In this document: positions 25,348 to 38,883 of the stretch, piece by piece
Numbering within the stretch: position 1 is the first letter of the stretch
Layout: each line of letters starts with the position of its first letter
Source of the DNA: Magicicada septendecula
Lineage: Eukaryota; Arthropoda; Insecta; Hemiptera; Cicadidae
Length of the DNA stretch: 64,000 bases
NCBI GenBank assembly: GCA_034769895.1
Contig: CM068369.1
Coordinates: 146,217,574 to 146,281,573 of the forward strand
Reading direction: 5' to 3'
Notes under the pieces: model-generated
The model's database searches: none
Seen by the model: only the letters and a program-made list of their open reading frames with translations
Told to the model about the DNA's origin: nothing
Position numbers and translations under genes: made by a program

Positions 25348-26620
25348 ATAGGATTTTATTGCTTTGAGTTGAGAATGTGTTGAGAACGACTGATAAATTT
25401 CGCATTTGCGTGTCACTTGGATTGCATACTCAATGAGCGATTAATGTGTATTACAAATATATTTGCTGAAGTCGTCTAGTTTCTATTGCGCATCACGAAA
25501 GGTAAATTCACGATGATAGTAAGGATGCTTTGTTTTGTAGTTAACTGTAACTCTAGTAGCGCTCAGTAATTAAGTTGAGATCGTATTTATCTCAACCACC
25601 CCACCGTCCCCTTTATCAGGATAGCGGCACGATTTGCAGTTAGAGCTAAGCTGAAAGCGACTTCGTCACATTGATTGTACTAGCTTGTTGCTTAAAATGC
25701 AAATGCAAGGGCTCTAACCTATTATTATTAATTGCTTATTAGACTCGACTATGTCTGAATATAATCTTCGTTTGACTGTCTGTCTTGAAGCCTTCTATTC
25801 TGTACATTTAAATACCTCTCATTCCGAACTATCTCGTCCTTCACCGTGAGCACATTAGAGTTAGGATCTTAGAGAGAGGGAGGGTAGACTGAGAAAAGAG
25901 AGTGAGAGGGGAGAGGAAGCAACGTGACGTAGGGCAGAGAAAAGGAGATTTTGCGGAGTCTGTAACTACTCAGTAGACAATAACAGCAGATGGGCTGAGT
26001 ACTGTTCACAACAATGACTGGCGATGTAAGGCTCAAGGGTACGGTCGTTTACTTGGAACTGTTGGATTGTTTAGGTAGTTGTCTGGACAGATAGTAGAAC
26101 TGGGTCAACAAGTATTGTTACCTCTAGGGAACAATCCTCCTTGAGCTCAGCCCTCAATACTACGACCTGTTATTTACTCTTCAAAAAATGACTGCCGTTG
26201 TTAACCCAGTCGGGCCGTTGTTGTGTTCACTACACACTTATATTCTTCCCTCGACACAAGCGAGCGCGTGTGACAGCGACAAGATGTGAACATGGTTGTG
26301 ACGTAAAAAACATATACGTGTCGTGTTGTCTGCACACACGCCCACATGTTCGCTGCGGGAAACAATACGCCGAGAGTTGTTGCGAGCCCGCCAAACACGA
26401 TGCACACGTCATTTTTATACTCGGCTCTGTGAAAAAGTGAAATTCTAGTGTATTTTACTTCTCTGTCGTAAAGATCGGCCAATGAAGCGCCGAGAATCAT
26501 TGGAATCTACAGCCCTCGAAAACAAATGCGTTTACTTTATTTTCGAGTATTAGTACTGAAAACTATTACTTATTAATATGGACTTATTTCTTTTTATATG
26601 TATTATTTACTGTCCTCTTT
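25348..26620. other. No gene recognised
   Basis: Unique-looking DNA with balanced composition; no domains on either strand. Confidence 0.5.
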
Positions 26621-26621
26621 A

Positions 26622-26893
<272 letters not shown>

Positions 26894-27011
26894 TTGATAA
26901 CAATTAAATAGATTGTTACCTTGTTACTTTGTGCGTTGTGTGTGACGTCATCGCTGGGAGCGTTGATACTGACTGGTTCCCAATCAATGACGACTCCGTT
27001 AATGTTGTTCT

Positions 27012-27299
27012 CTGCCGAGCTATTAGGCCGTGGTCTAATACTGTTTTTAACAGGCGTTTCGGCACATCAATTGGAGTCCATCTTCAGTATTTCTAACGAC
27101 TGAAAGTAACTGTCAAGATGTAGGCTAGTCTCCCACAGTACTGTCCTCTTTACTGTCCTCCCACAGTACTGTGGGAATTGGCGTACATATTGCCAGTTGC
27201 TTTCAATCTTTAGAAATACTGAAGATGGCCTCTAGTGGTGGGGCGAAACGTCTGGTGAAAACAGTAGGCCTATTAGACTACGGTCTAATGGACCGGCAG
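27012..27299. repeat. Foldback MITE, copy 2
   Basis: The left arm (CTGCCGAGC, TATTAGGCCGTGGTCTAATA, then GCGTTTCGG and CCATCTTCAGTATTTCTAA) is mirrored by the reverse complement of about 27200-27299. The centre carries a short duplicated 'cccacagtactgt'. After the right arm, 'gccggccgtgagag' resembles the flank after copy 3, so the family includes a short unique 3' segment. Confidence 0.8.
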
Positions 27300-27969
27300 A
27301 AAACAATATTAAGAATGATGCCGGCCGTGAGAGTCTTATAAATTCATTAATGACGACTTTGGTGTTTCTGCAGTAGTACACTTCACACTCGGCACAGTTC
27401 GATTTCTGTAGCGGCAAGATTGAAACTCCCAACCAGGAAGACCAGGAATTCGACATTAGAATTATACTTTTCCTTAGTTGCTGCTGCTTTATCTACGATT
27501 TAGAGCCTGGCCTTGGCCTTGGTTTGACGGTATCATTTCTATCTCTTAAGTTTTGGGAACTCAACCCCTTCCATATAAGGGAGGATGGGAGGGCCAACGC
27601 AAACTACGTAAATTGGATTGGACAGTGACCATTTGTTCGTATCACCGGCCACGTTACAATAGTAACGTATCCAGAGTGTCATAGAGTTTTTGTGTTTGCG
27701 GCAGTAATAAATAGTCTACTCTACACAACGCTAATGCCACATTAACACATTCGGGGACTGCTTTTGTGTCAACAGTCTTATGCGCAGACCTGACGGATTC
27801 TCTTCGTTCGCCACCTGCTACCTGTACGTGCGTGTACGCCGAAAATATGTAACTAAAATTTTAACTCTAAAAATTCAAATCTTTCTAGTGGTTGCCCAAG
27901 TTTCATTCCTTCAAAGAGTACACGTCTGTCGATAAATAATGGTAAAATATGTGAAGTAAATATTGTTGG
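27300..27969. other. No gene recognised
   Basis: DNA between two foldback MITEs. The first ~55 bases belong to the MITE family's 3' segment; the rest is unrecognised. Confidence 0.5.
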
Positions 27970-28262
27970 AATAGCTATTTGCCGGGCTGTTAGGCCGTGG
28001 TGTACTGCTTGTGTTGAAAACAGACGTTTGGGCCCCACCCTCGGAGGCAATCTTCAGTGTAGATTAAAAAATTGGTACCGTGTTCGCCAATTCACCCCAG
28101 TACAAAGGTACAGGTACCTTATATCATAGTCTGTGGTGAACTTGGGGACACCGTGCCAATTTTTTAATCGTTTCTACACTGAAGATGGCCTCCGAAGGTG
28201 GGGCCGAAACGTCTGTTTTGGACACAAGCAGTACCCCACGGCCTAACAGCCCGGCAAATAGC
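27970..28262. repeat. Foldback MITE, copy 3
   Basis: Arms of ~130 bp start 'atagctatttgccgggctgt' and continue through 'taggccgtgg', 'ccccaccctcggagg' and 'cttcagtgtaga'; the reverse complement fills 28130-28262. The spacer is short (~40 bp), so the whole element can fold on itself. A member of the same family as the elements at 17625 and 27012. Confidence 0.85.
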
Positions 28263-28588
28263 TATTTAAACCATGTTGACGCCGGCCGAGGAAGCCTAAA
28301 GAATTCTAAGCGTGAAGTAAATTTCTCTTGGCTTTTTCCTACATAGTCTGATAAAATCCACAAAGACGGACACGTTTCCAGATTAAGCAGAGATTGTTTC
28401 ACAGTTGACTTAAATATTAAATTTAGAGAGGCCTATGCATGGCTACGTACGAAATGAAGTTTCTAACCTGTGCCAACTATCTGATTAAACACGTTATGTG
28501 ACGCATAAACAACCGGAACTGTATTGTAGTGCGTTGCCCTGTTTTGTACAAATGACTAAACATTTCTATATTGCGGTCTGTTGCTACA

Positions 28589-28592
<4 letters not shown>

Positions 28593-28643
<51 letters not shown>
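28593..28643 (+). repeat. Poly(A) run
   Basis: Fifty-one consecutive A. It could be a retroposon tail, but no retroposon body is recognised upstream. Confidence 0.9.
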
Positions 28644-28644
<1 letters not shown>

Positions 28645-29048
28645 ACGAGACATATATAAAAATCACGTTCAAGCAAATTGTAATAAGTTCAACATGTAAA
28701 GCAAAAAATTAGTTGAACGCATTTTTGGAAACACATCTTTTGATTTCACCATATTAATTATGCTTGAAGTAAATTAAACATTACCTTGATACTCGGCATT
28801 TGTTATAAATTTAGAACTTTATGCAATGACTACGTCTTTAACCGTATATGTTTATAGATTTTTCCGTTACGTAAAATTCAATTATTATTTCCGGTAATAC
28901 GCGTATTGACTTTTTCCAAAGACCTGTTTTGCGTCGCTACGCAGCTCGATACTGGGGTTTCCTTCACCAATTTATTGCGTGTAAGTATTCTTGTAAAAGT
29001 TGTTATTTTCAAACCCCTCGTGCCGTCACGTTCTCCTTCTTGCTGTTG

Positions 29049-29273
<225 letters not shown>

Positions 29274-30346
29274 GACCAAAAGAAATGTTTTGTGAAGAAG
29301 TTTTTTGTAGACGTGTCATAAGAATATTCATTTACTTTTTATTTGTTACATTATTTATGAAGCAAAGAAAGTTTAGAGACGTCTGTAGAGGAGATATATT
29401 TAAAACCGGCATAAGCTTGGCAGCTAAAGTAAAGCGAACAAGACACTTTTAAGTGCGAAGTTACAAATCACGTACTCGCATAAGGTTTTGCATTGAAATA
29501 AATATATCTCAAGAATTCAAAATTATGTTTTTATTTATATGTCACAGTGGGATCAAATAATGCAGGCCTTCGTTTTTTCAGCCGGAATGTTATCTTCGTT
29601 TCTACTGTTGCTGAATCTTTTATCAGACGTTTCGGTTAAATCCACAATAGTCTTTTTCAGCGACTACATGCCCGGAAATTGAAAACCAGTTAAAGAACTT
29701 GTATATTGTATTAATGTAGAGCAGCTAACAATGTCTATAAAATGTATCTTCATGTAACACATTTCACTTGGAAAACAAAAGATACTCTTGTTATTATTAT
29801 TTTTACTACTCTTTCTTCGTAATGTCAACATCAGTTTAGTTCATTCAAATTCATTTGTCAGTCGTATTGATCTTGTTTTGTCATTTTTCTTGTTTGTATT
29901 AAGTTTGTACTTCTGTACCCTCTTGATACTTTGGCTGTCCTCTTAAGGAAATCCATCTCAGTTGCAAACAGTTTATTTACAGCTTTTTTATTAGCTGCAT
30001 TTCTTCGGGCCGAATGGTTTCAGAATAAAATTTTCTACTCTCGGCAGCGCCCGCTCTAGCGTTTACGTTGCCCCAGACAAAAAGACAAATTGCCACCCCT
30101 TAAACATATACTTTTTAAAAATATATATCTTTTATTTTAAAGAAAAATCAAGTGGTTTTAAATTATAATAAAAACGTATATTTAGAAAGAAACATGTAAC
30201 AAAATTAACAGGCAAGTAGTACAAAACAGTAAAAATTAAGAAGTACCTGTACCTAGTTACAAACTGTTAACCACATGCATTTTTAATGCTATTACATAAA
30301 TGTATTATTGCACAATCAAGCAAAAAATACTTATGTCCTATAAGAA

Positions 30347-31155
30347 CTAAACAAAAGTAACATCAACTACGCTAAAATCAAAAGAAACTTTTTTTCTCAC
30401 TTTTAGTCCTGCAAACTTTTTTATTACCTCTTTTAAGTTTATTTGATCAGCAATTTCATGCTCAATCGCCAAAATGACCAAACCATTAAGACGATTTTGC
30501 GTGGTAGTGGAACGTAAAAAGTTCTTAATTAATTTTAATTTAGAGAAACTCCTTTCCCCACTTGCTACAGTTATTGGTATAGTCAGCAATATTCTTAAGG
30601 CAACATTAAGGTTTGGGGGAAAATTTAACATTGTTATTAATTTTAGTACATTGCTTAGGCTTTATTTTTTGGCCAAAACCGCAGATACCGCAGAAATTTC
30701 CTCTGTTAATTCTACCCTATCTATGTCAACAGAATCACCATCAGTTAAAATACTTTCCAAATTCTTGCAGTGTTTTAATAGCGTTTCTTTAGACATGGTT
30801 TTTAAATCGTATATATTATATACGAATTGAAAATAGTTACTATGGTAACTAAGTTGTTCAAATCTAGTGCATTTAGTGCTTGATCAATTGTAAAATAAAA
30901 AAAAAAAATCTATCTTATATTTTTCTTTGGGATCTTCGATCTGTTCATCTCGTGCTTCGTATGAGAAGTTGGTTTTGTTTTTTTTCCTTCTTACCCGGTG
31001 TCGCGGTATTATTGATTCAAAATTAGCCTCGACGCCAATTTCGTCAGCCAGTTCTTTTGCATCAATAACAGTTTCATTGAAGGACTTATCCGATCGAAGA
31101 TCCTTAAAGAATTTGTTACAGTTTTGTAAAAGATCAAGTAATAACAGCTTCTAAA
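30347..31155 (-). pseudogene. hAT transposase C-terminal relic (ZMYM1-like)
   Basis: The last 94 codons contain LLTIPITVASGERSFSKLKL and RLNGLVILAIEHEIA, the hallmark hATC dimerisation domain. In the same frame upstream, after one TAA, are QFVYNIYDLKTMSKETLLKH and the D-x-D-containing GDSVDIDRVELTEEIS; farther up, across a frame change, NKFFKDLRSDKSFNETV and ELADEIGVEANFESIIPRHR. The order matches hAT transposases related to ZMYM1-like proteins. N-terminal BED/TTF-type finger and first catalytic Asp are absent. Stops and a homopolymer frameshift make it non-functional. Confidence 0.85.
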
Positions 31156-31338
31156 TAATATAAACTTTCACTTGTTATCACCACCGACGTATTATCAAGA
31201 ATAATGCTATTGTGTAACGAAACCGCCCTTTTATAAATACAGTTAATAAACAAGTCACTGCATGATATTCCTTCCTATTCCTGTTTCAAACAAGTTCACG
31301 CAGCACTCATCGTGCTTTTCTATGCGGTGCACCACTTA

Positions 31339-31579
31339 GGGTACATTTACAGTAGCGCGTACACGAAGGTTTGCAAACTCTTGCAATAACGTCATCAGAA
31401 TTAGCCGCTTTGCAAGCGCATGCGCTGAACGCTCAGATCAGCAGCAAGGGGGGAGACGTATTCTCGTTCTATCTCTTTCTCACACGTATTCAGCGCATGC
31501 CCTCGCAAAGTGGCTGATTCTGATGACGTCATTGCGAGGGTTTGCAAACCTTCGTGCACGCGCTACTGTAAATGTACCC
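31339..31579. mobile_element. Harbinger-type MITE nested in the hAT element
   Basis: A 241-bp palindromic element with terminal inverted repeats GGGTACATTTACAGTAGCGC (the arms stay similar for ~100 bp) and a TTA target duplication (31336-31338 and 31580-31582). The 3-bp TWA duplication and the GG start fit PIF/Harbinger-derived MITEs. It encodes nothing. Confidence 0.85.
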
Positions 31580-31965
31580 TTAGATACCTTGCCTTTTTTG
31601 TTATTTAATTAAACATGCCGCTCTTTTATAGTTGTTTTCTTCAGAATTAAGGATTACAAATATTTTTTTAGCTAAATATAATTACTTTTAGTTAAGTACT
31701 TAATTATTTTAGTTAAGTAACGGACCCGTCATGGACAACGAAATCCAAGAATTTTTTTAGCTTTTAGGCATAAACAGTAAATACGAAATGTAAATTGCAT
31801 GGTAATTTTAGCCAAATAAAAAAATCGACAAGTATAAATTACGATTAATTGGGTATTTAACATATCAATATTTTGTCACATTCACAGCCAAAATGCCGCC
31901 CTTTAGATTTGCAGCCCCGGACAAATGTCCGGGTTGTCCGCCCCTAGAGCGGGCCCTGCTCTCGG

Positions 31966-32855
31966 TGTTCAGTTTTCACGCAATTTCTTGTCAAAGAACC
32001 GAGTTTAGTGCTGTAATAACTGTTAGAATCTTGTTAATTTTGTCGTCGCTTTTTTATTTTATTCCCACATATTCGAGTATGCGACTCGTATATATATTCT
32101 ATTCGTCTTCAGTGCTGTAGTTTTCATGTACATTGAAATTTTGTTTTTCCTTTGCAATGTGAACGCAGAATGTGATGTTCGGTTTACTTTGAGCCTTTAT
32201 TTACATCGGTTTTTTCTCTTCTATATCTTCAAGAACACAACTAGCTTTTAAAAATACTACAATTATAATTTACTCAGATGTACAAAATATCGGTTAAATA
32301 TCTATGAAATGTATAAAAGGCCTGTTTCTAATCTTTCAGGATTTGTATTACTTTCTATAAACTTATTTATAGTAAATCGGAAATGTTTTATACAGTTGAA
32401 ACGCTCGATTTCTGTTGGTCTTAAATGGATTTTCAGTTTAGCGAAATGCTACTACTATTGGGATTAAACGAGAACTGACTTTGTACCAAACTGCGTGTGT
32501 GTACCAACCCTTCATACTTCGTATTCCTGGAACACGCCTAATTTACTTTGTACTGTCGACGAGAGGAGAGTTAAATGGAATGAGTCAGAACACTGGCGGC
32601 ACAGTAGTATTAAGGCAAGAGAATCCGTATTAGACCGTGAAACCGAGCACTGATCCAGGATTAGGCCTGTGTGATCAAATTTGACAAAGTGAATAGCCTT
32701 GTGAGGGAATACAGGCAGACGTTGAAGCATACTCTCGAATTCAGGATATGCAACAAAACATAAGTTTTTCGTATACTTAGCACGTCACACATATAACTGA
32801 AGAGGAGACCGTGACGGCCAATCGAAAGGATTTCGTAACTGAGTTTGATATACGA
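31966..32855. other. No gene recognised
   Basis: AT-rich DNA between the hAT element and the mariner relic. Confidence 0.5.
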
Positions 32856-32857
32856 GG

Positions 32858-33190
32858 TCTGACCAACAAATCCGTGGAATTGTTATTTCACTGAAAAATT
32901 ATGAGTTAATTCATCCAAATTTACATTGATCTCTTCAAAGTAGTCTTAGTTGCATATAACACTGTTGTCTCAACGTTTTTTATCAGTCTTCGAAACATTT
33001 CTAGAACGATTCTTTTGATAAAGTCTTACGCTCACTCATTGATTTTTGTTTTATATGTTCAACAGTCATGAAACGTTGTCCTTTCGCGGTACTTTTCATT
33101 ATCGGAAGAGAAAAGTTCTGGCGAATACAGCGGCTGCGGTGACATTACGAGGTTTTTTTTGCTTAAAATTCTTGTACAGTTAGTGTCGTG
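32858..33190 (-). pseudogene. mariner-family transposase C-terminal relic with one terminal repeat
   Basis: On the minus strand, PQPLYSPELFSSDN corresponds to the 'HPPYSPDLAPSD' block containing the last catalytic Asp of mariner-like transposases, followed by degenerate sequence matching the helical C-terminus. The left edge 'acgaggtctgaccaacaaat' resembles a mariner terminal inverted repeat and abuts 'ta', the mariner target. Stops and frame changes are present; the 5' part is missing. Confidence 0.65.
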
Positions 33191-33769
33191 CGTCCTAGTA
33201 TATTATCGGGGTGCAATTTTAATAAATAATTTATTAAAATAAATTAATAATTTGATAAAATAATTGTTATTTTTTCGAAAATCTGGCTGTTTCTAAAATA
33301 GCTTCACACATGTGACGTAAAATATCCAAAAATTAGGACTACTCTTTACTTACTGTTGAACCTAGTGTTGAAAATTCATGGAACAAGTAACCACGATCTT
33401 CATTTGACTGTTACGATCTTCAGCTAATTCACGACAGTGTTTGAGCTGTAGTACTATTTTCAGATCACTTCTACATGCGTAGCAGGCTTTCCAGAAGCCT
33501 GCAAAACTTTCACCACGATAGGGCAGTTTATCTTGTTTTTTGCACAAAACTTAGTCCATGTTCTTCAATCTGGCATTGCAGAATGTCACAAAAAATCGCC
33601 AAAACACCAAAAACAAGTTACTCAATTAACTGTAAAGTTTAAACTATGTACAGAATAGGGCTAACATTTCAAACGATCACCATTAAGATGTGTACAAACA
33701 TAACATAAAAACAGTTTTTTAATAGGAAACTTGTCACATGTTTTTGATTGACAGTTTTGTAAATCCGCC
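33191..33769. other. No gene recognised
   Basis: No domains or repeat ends recognised. Confidence 0.5.
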
Positions 33770-34500
33770 AATACACCATCAAATCTGCCAGTACATCATA
33801 TCTTCTTTTTCCTCACACTCTTCTACCTTCTATCTTTCCTTCAATTAGTAACTTCCGTAAACAATTCCTTCTCAAAATTTGACTAATATAGGTTCCCTTT
33901 TATCTGTCTTATGGCTGTTACTACCTATCTCTCTTCTTTTATTCTCATAAGCACTTCTTTTCTTGTCACAGTTTCTCCAAAGCTAATCTTTTTGATTCTC
34001 GCAACCACATTTCAAAGCTTTCCAGATACTTCTTTCCTCTGTCTCTAATCGTCCATGTCTCCGATGTATACATTACAACGGTACATATAAAATACTTGGA
34101 AATTCTCTTTCGTAACATTACATCAAATCCTTTTAGAACCAATGGGTTTATAACTCTATTAAATGCTATCTTTCAAGTGCAATTATACTTATCATATCCT
34201 CTGTACAACTTCCATTCCAAGTGATTATACACCTAAGGTATTTGAATGAATCTACTTGCTCCAATTCTTGATTTTCTATTATCACATTTACTTAATTCGT
34301 TTTCTTTAACAATTCCCTTTACTTTAGTTTTCATGATATTCATTTTCATTCCAAACTTTTTCCTATTACAACTATTCTATTCGTTCAGTTTTTTGGGTCT
34401 TCTTCACTGCTCGCTGGAACTACCCGATCATCTGCTTATTTAGTGACCGTAATTATTTGTATTCCAACTATCACTCCACACGCCCCCTTCTAAACTTCGT
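33770..34500 (-). pseudogene. LINE ORF2 C-terminal relic
   Basis: Minus-strand frames show VVARIKKISFGETVTRKEVL and MRIKEERDR, equivalent to the 'W-RRM-KISW-EKVTNEEVL-R--EER' region of RTE-like elements, followed by KGNLY and FEKELFTEVTNLKER. The sequence is frame-broken and AT-rich. Probably the same family as the relic at 19140-19670. Confidence 0.6.
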
Positions 34501-34735
34501 TCGTCAACTATTCCCTGTAATAACACCAGCACTAATAAATTTATTAACTTAAAAGCCGCTTATAACTCAATTTTTGTTATTAAAAGGTCCCCCATGATTT
34601 TATTTATTTTTTGTAATATATATGATCTATGTTATCTGCTACTTCAAGGAAAGCAATGTAGGTTTTTGTGGTAGACTTTAAGACAGTCACATAAATGATG
34701 CTTGTGAACGCCGCTGTTACGTAATGCGGAAAAAG

Positions 34736-35238
34736 TGTTACGACATTACAGAATACTCTACGTGTTTATCGAATGTTCCAGTGGAATCCAGCTGTAATGT
34801 GTGTGCGCGTAATAATGCTGCTACTTTGCGGTGAAAGACAATTACGCGTCAACTATCGGGTCTATACCGGACCATACCAGTCCGCGTCTGATGTGTGTAA
34901 GGCCGCAACCAATTATGTACTGGTGTTTTCTAGTAGCATTCTTGACGCGCAGTCAGCGAATATTCTGGAACCTCAGCGGGGTATAAATACAAATACTCGG
35001 CGACGTTCAGTTTTCAGTTTGAGTTGCGAATTATTGGAGTGCGGTTTGTAGTATTATGGCGAAGTATTGCGTGTTTTATAATTGTGCGAGACTATTGTAA
35101 TACAATTGTGTTTTTTATCAGTTAACATTTTTTGTGTGTGTGAACAATTTTTAATTGATTTGTTGATTAATGACGTAACTGGTGTCTTGTATTTTGTTTT
35201 CCACTGTACCATACGACGATCAGTAGACAGTCGTAACA
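34736..35238 (+). repeat. LTR, family A, plus orientation
   Basis: Begins TGTTACGAC and ends GTCGTAACA, giving TG...CA ends with a 9-bp inverted repeat. The last ~80 bases match, in reverse complement, the start of the LTR at 5048-5505. A TATA box (gtataaata, about 34980) is followed ~25 bases later by a TCAGTT-type initiator, as in insect LTR promoters. No target duplication is obvious, and no coding region adjoins. Confidence 0.6.
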
Positions 35239-36304
35239 TTATCATTCGGCAGAAAATTCAGCAATAACTTGACGTTCAATCCATTTGCAATTGACACTAA
35301 AGTTATAGCATGGACGAAGTGTTAAATTATGAGTGTACAAGAGTGTATTGTGGACCAGCTCTCACGCGAAACATCACAGGTCAGGGGCGACGCAGAAATC
35401 CAATAACGGTAATAGCGTAGCGTAGTGGCGCACACACACAATATGGGCACCGCTCCGTTTGAGACGGCATGCTTCGTTACACACACACGGTCGTTTACTG
35501 AAGAAGCACACTCAAACATAATACCTATAGCCAACGTACAATATGCAACAATGCGCATCTACACTGCTTTTGTTGGCTCTAAAAGTCTGTCGCAAAAATA
35601 TTAACAAACGCGAGAATAATTTAGCTTACAGAATTCTATTAATGAAATGGGAGTTTTGCAGAGTTTTCCCGATTTTTATAAACAACAGTTCTCTATATTA
35701 TGGTCTTCAAAATCCTAAAACACCATTTTGAAAAACGTGACTGCATGTCAATTGAAACACGCTTTTATATTTGGAAACGTAAAAAAGCAGAGTACACTAT
35801 TTTAATAGTTCTGTAATGTCAACCAGCAAGAACACGATGAAATATACAAAATGTCAGAGATCATATTATGCTTGTTCGCTGTGATCAGTTTCCATGTTGC
35901 AGGATTATAGTGGCTTGACTACCGTTCCTGTGTGGTCTATGGGTGCACAATAAAGTTGACACAGGCGTACACACATAGAGTGCGCATAGCTTAAAAGCGC
36001 GCCGGTTGTTTTTCGTCATCTAACAGAATATTAGTGTCTTTCTCTCCCCTGTGCCCAATGTAACTCATTTTTACTTTAATATATACATATTTAATATTTG
36101 TTCTACGAAGAGTCGATGACGGGTTCTCATCGACTGGTATACTACGCCGGTTAGTTCACTGACTTTCTTGGAATACAATAGACTGTAAATCCCAAAATTA
36201 CAATCTAATCCGCGAAGGACAATGATTAACACGACAAAACTAACCATCCCTGCAGAAAGTCAGCCTTGAACAAACTAGCCCAGAGGCAAGCAGAACATGC
36301 TGTT
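35239..36304. other. No gene recognised
   Basis: Unrecognised DNA to the right of the LTR; open frames lack domains. Confidence 0.5.
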
Positions 36305-36486
36305 ATGTGTGTGCTGCGTAGTTGGCGCCTTGTTACTAACTAAGATCACACTCCTGTCAAGCCAGATTGTGAACTGGTTTCATCCACACCAGGCTGCCAT
36401 GTGTGTCGTACTTTGCGCCTTGACTGACATCACACTCCTATCAAGCCGGATTGGTGAACTGGTTTGCATCCACACTAGCAATGCAC
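36305..36486 (+). repeat. Tandem duplication, ~95-bp unit
   Basis: Two diverged direct copies sharing 'cacactcct', 'tcaagcc', 'gattg' and 'tgaactggttt'. The 68-codon open frame across it shows the duplication but resembles nothing known. Confidence 0.75.
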
Positions 36487-38217
36487 GACTATCAATTTTC
36501 TGACGAGGATAATATAATTGCTCTCACAATAATTAAATTGCTTGTTACCAGTTCCTTATTGTCTAGCTGCGTATGGCATCAGACGACTTTTGTTACCTCC
36601 CTGCAATACAGTACATAGAAAAACAAGATCTGTTAAGTGCTCAGCCTCAGTAGCGTGGCGTCCATGTAACTGCTGTTGCCGGCTACAACACTACTGGAAA
36701 TAAGAGAAAATAATATTAATTATATCACAGATTAAATACTTTAGTTATTGAATAATTTGAAATCCGAACAATATTAGTAGGGAAACTTGAAGAAAAGCGT
36801 ACCATTGCTTTCGAACTGCTGGGCACTTGCACCGTCTTGTGTTGCCGGCTCAGACATCGGCAATGTTTTACTGCATACGGTCATTGACCTTGTAGTAGTT
36901 GTTACTGTACAAACTGTGGTAACGGGGACACATTCGTACACCCAATGTGTTGCCGCTGTATAAACCGGCAAAACGCTCAAATAGCAGCTATGTTCGTTTC
37001 GGAACCAACGTGCAGCAGTTACTACCTACCTATTTGTGTTTTGTTCGTTTAGTTATCTGTTTCTCTGTTTGTCTTTATTATTTTTCATTCCATTATTTGT
37101 GTTTTGATTTATTCTGTGTAAGTATAATGGAGTCAGATCCCGTTGAACCAGGACCCTCTTCTTCTGTCAGCGAATGGTAGAAAATACTCTAAAAAATATT
37201 TTGGCTCTAAAAAAGAATATTTTTCCCATAAAAATAACACTTAGTACTAGAAAAATTCGAATTAATTTTTAGGTCAAGTTTAAGGCCTATCACAACCGGC
37301 AAGAGGTCTTATATAGGCCTACTCACGCCAAGCCACTCCTCAGCCTAAATATCAATAGCCCAATTTGTAATTGAAACATGAGCAACATGCTTAAAAAACA
37401 AATTGATTATAATAAAAAGTTGATTTTCGGTGTATCCTAAATTCGTACTCAATCTATAAATATTTAAGGAATTTATTATGTATTTACGATTCTAATTATT
37501 AAGAGGTATCTTTAGCTCATATGTAAAATTTTCTTTCAAAACTACGGACATGTAGTCTAACGAGTAGTTATACTAATATTTATGACTTACGAAAGAATGT
37601 AGTTTACCAAAAGCAATAAAGATAGAAGGCTTAACACATAAAAGTAAAATGCGGTTATGGGTTGCTGAGTGAAAATTTCTGTTCTGATATAGGCCTACAA
37701 CGAATTTTGGACCGTCGCCACTTATTGTTTATCTGCGGAATTTGAGGAAGCAAGTGATATTGTTATACTCCATTTTTTTTAAGTAATACAAATACAAATT
37801 TAAGAAACCTGCAGCACTGAATAAAGTATAAATTTGGGCATTTAGCCAGCGCATCAGTATTTACAGAGCGAATGGGACGTTGTATTTGGGTGCAGATGCT
37901 GGTCGCCAGACTAATAATTTAATAATCCATATGCAATAGGTAGATTTAACAATTTTTTTAAACTAGCGAATAAATAAAATATAGTGGTGGAAATTTACAT
38001 AAAAGAAACTTGGATCACAGTAGTAAGAAGAATTGAAGTACTCTATTGAGGCCATCATAAGAAATGAAAACTGATTAATGCGTGCAACTGGAATCAAATT
38101 TTAAAAGGTGTATCAAGTGCTGTGCCCAATTTGACACCTTGCTTTGTTTACCTTCTTAGTAGATGTATTGAACTAACTCGGGCTTGATTTGAACCCACTG
38201 AGGTAGCCTCAGCCACT
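36487..38217. other. No gene recognised
   Basis: Unrecognised DNA. A short frame at 37129-37179 (MESDPVEPGPSSSVSEW) resembles the N-terminus of some transposon proteins but stops at once, so I do not call a gene. Confidence 0.4.
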
Positions 38218-38412
38218 GAAGAGGAAGAGGAAGAGGAAGAGGAAGACGAAGAGGAAGAAGAAGAAGAAGAAGAAGAAGAAGAAGAAGAAGAAGAAGAAGA
38301 AGAAGAAGAAGAAGAAGAGGAAGAGGAAGAGGAAGAAGAAGAACAAGAACAAGAACAAGAACAAGAACAAGAACAAGAACAAGAACAAGAACAAGAAGAA
38401 CAAGAATAAAAA

Positions 38413-38443
<31 letters not shown>

Positions 38444-38625
38444 AAGAAGAAGAAGAAGAAGAAGAAGAAGAAGAAGAAGAAGAAGAAGAAGAACAAGAAG
38501 AAGAACAAGAACAAGAACAAGAACAAGAAGAAGAAGAAGAAGAAGAAGAAGAAGAAGAAGAAGAAGAAGAAGAAGAAGAAGAAGACCAACAACAACAACA
38601 ACAACAACAACGACAGCAACAACAA
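38218..38625. repeat. GAA/GAACAA/CAA low-complexity tract
   Basis: About 400 bp of (GAA)n with blocks of GAGGAA, (GAACAA)n and terminal (CAA)n. Long Leu- or Phe-rich minus-strand frames over it are artefacts. Confidence 0.95.
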
Positions 38626-38883
38626 TGGCAACAGTAATAATCACTTTAATTGTAATTATAATTATTATAATAATAATTATTCATTATGTTGGACTTAAAT
38701 TCGAATGTCTCGCCTTAGCAGAGGAATATAACGTTCTTCGCCAACGAATTTAGAGTTACAACCAAGCAGCTAAAAGTCCTGAAAGAAACAGTAGTGAATG
38801 TAGGTTTTCAAATATATTTGAAAAGACAAAGTAGATGAACCTGGTCTCCGAAGCTCAAACCTGGACAATGAGGAAAACATACA

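Larger units (their letters stand above)
30045..31958 (-). mobile_element. Decayed hAT transposon
   Basis: Terminal inverted repeats CAGCGCCCGCTCTAGCG (left, from 30045) and, in reverse complement, CAGGGCCCGCTCTAGGG (right, ending 31958). Identical CTCTCGG flanks (30038-30044 and 31959-31965) fit a hAT-style 8-bp target duplication with one mismatch or boundary shift. Inside is a broken hAT transposase on the minus strand and a nested MITE at 31339-31579. Confidence 0.85.

Noticed and set aside
35054-35267. Short open frames on both strands inside the LTR
   Set aside because: They lie wholly within the LTR and match no protein family.
38156-38644. 162- and 140-codon Leu/Phe-rich frames
   Set aside because: They are translations of a GAA/CAA low-complexity tract.
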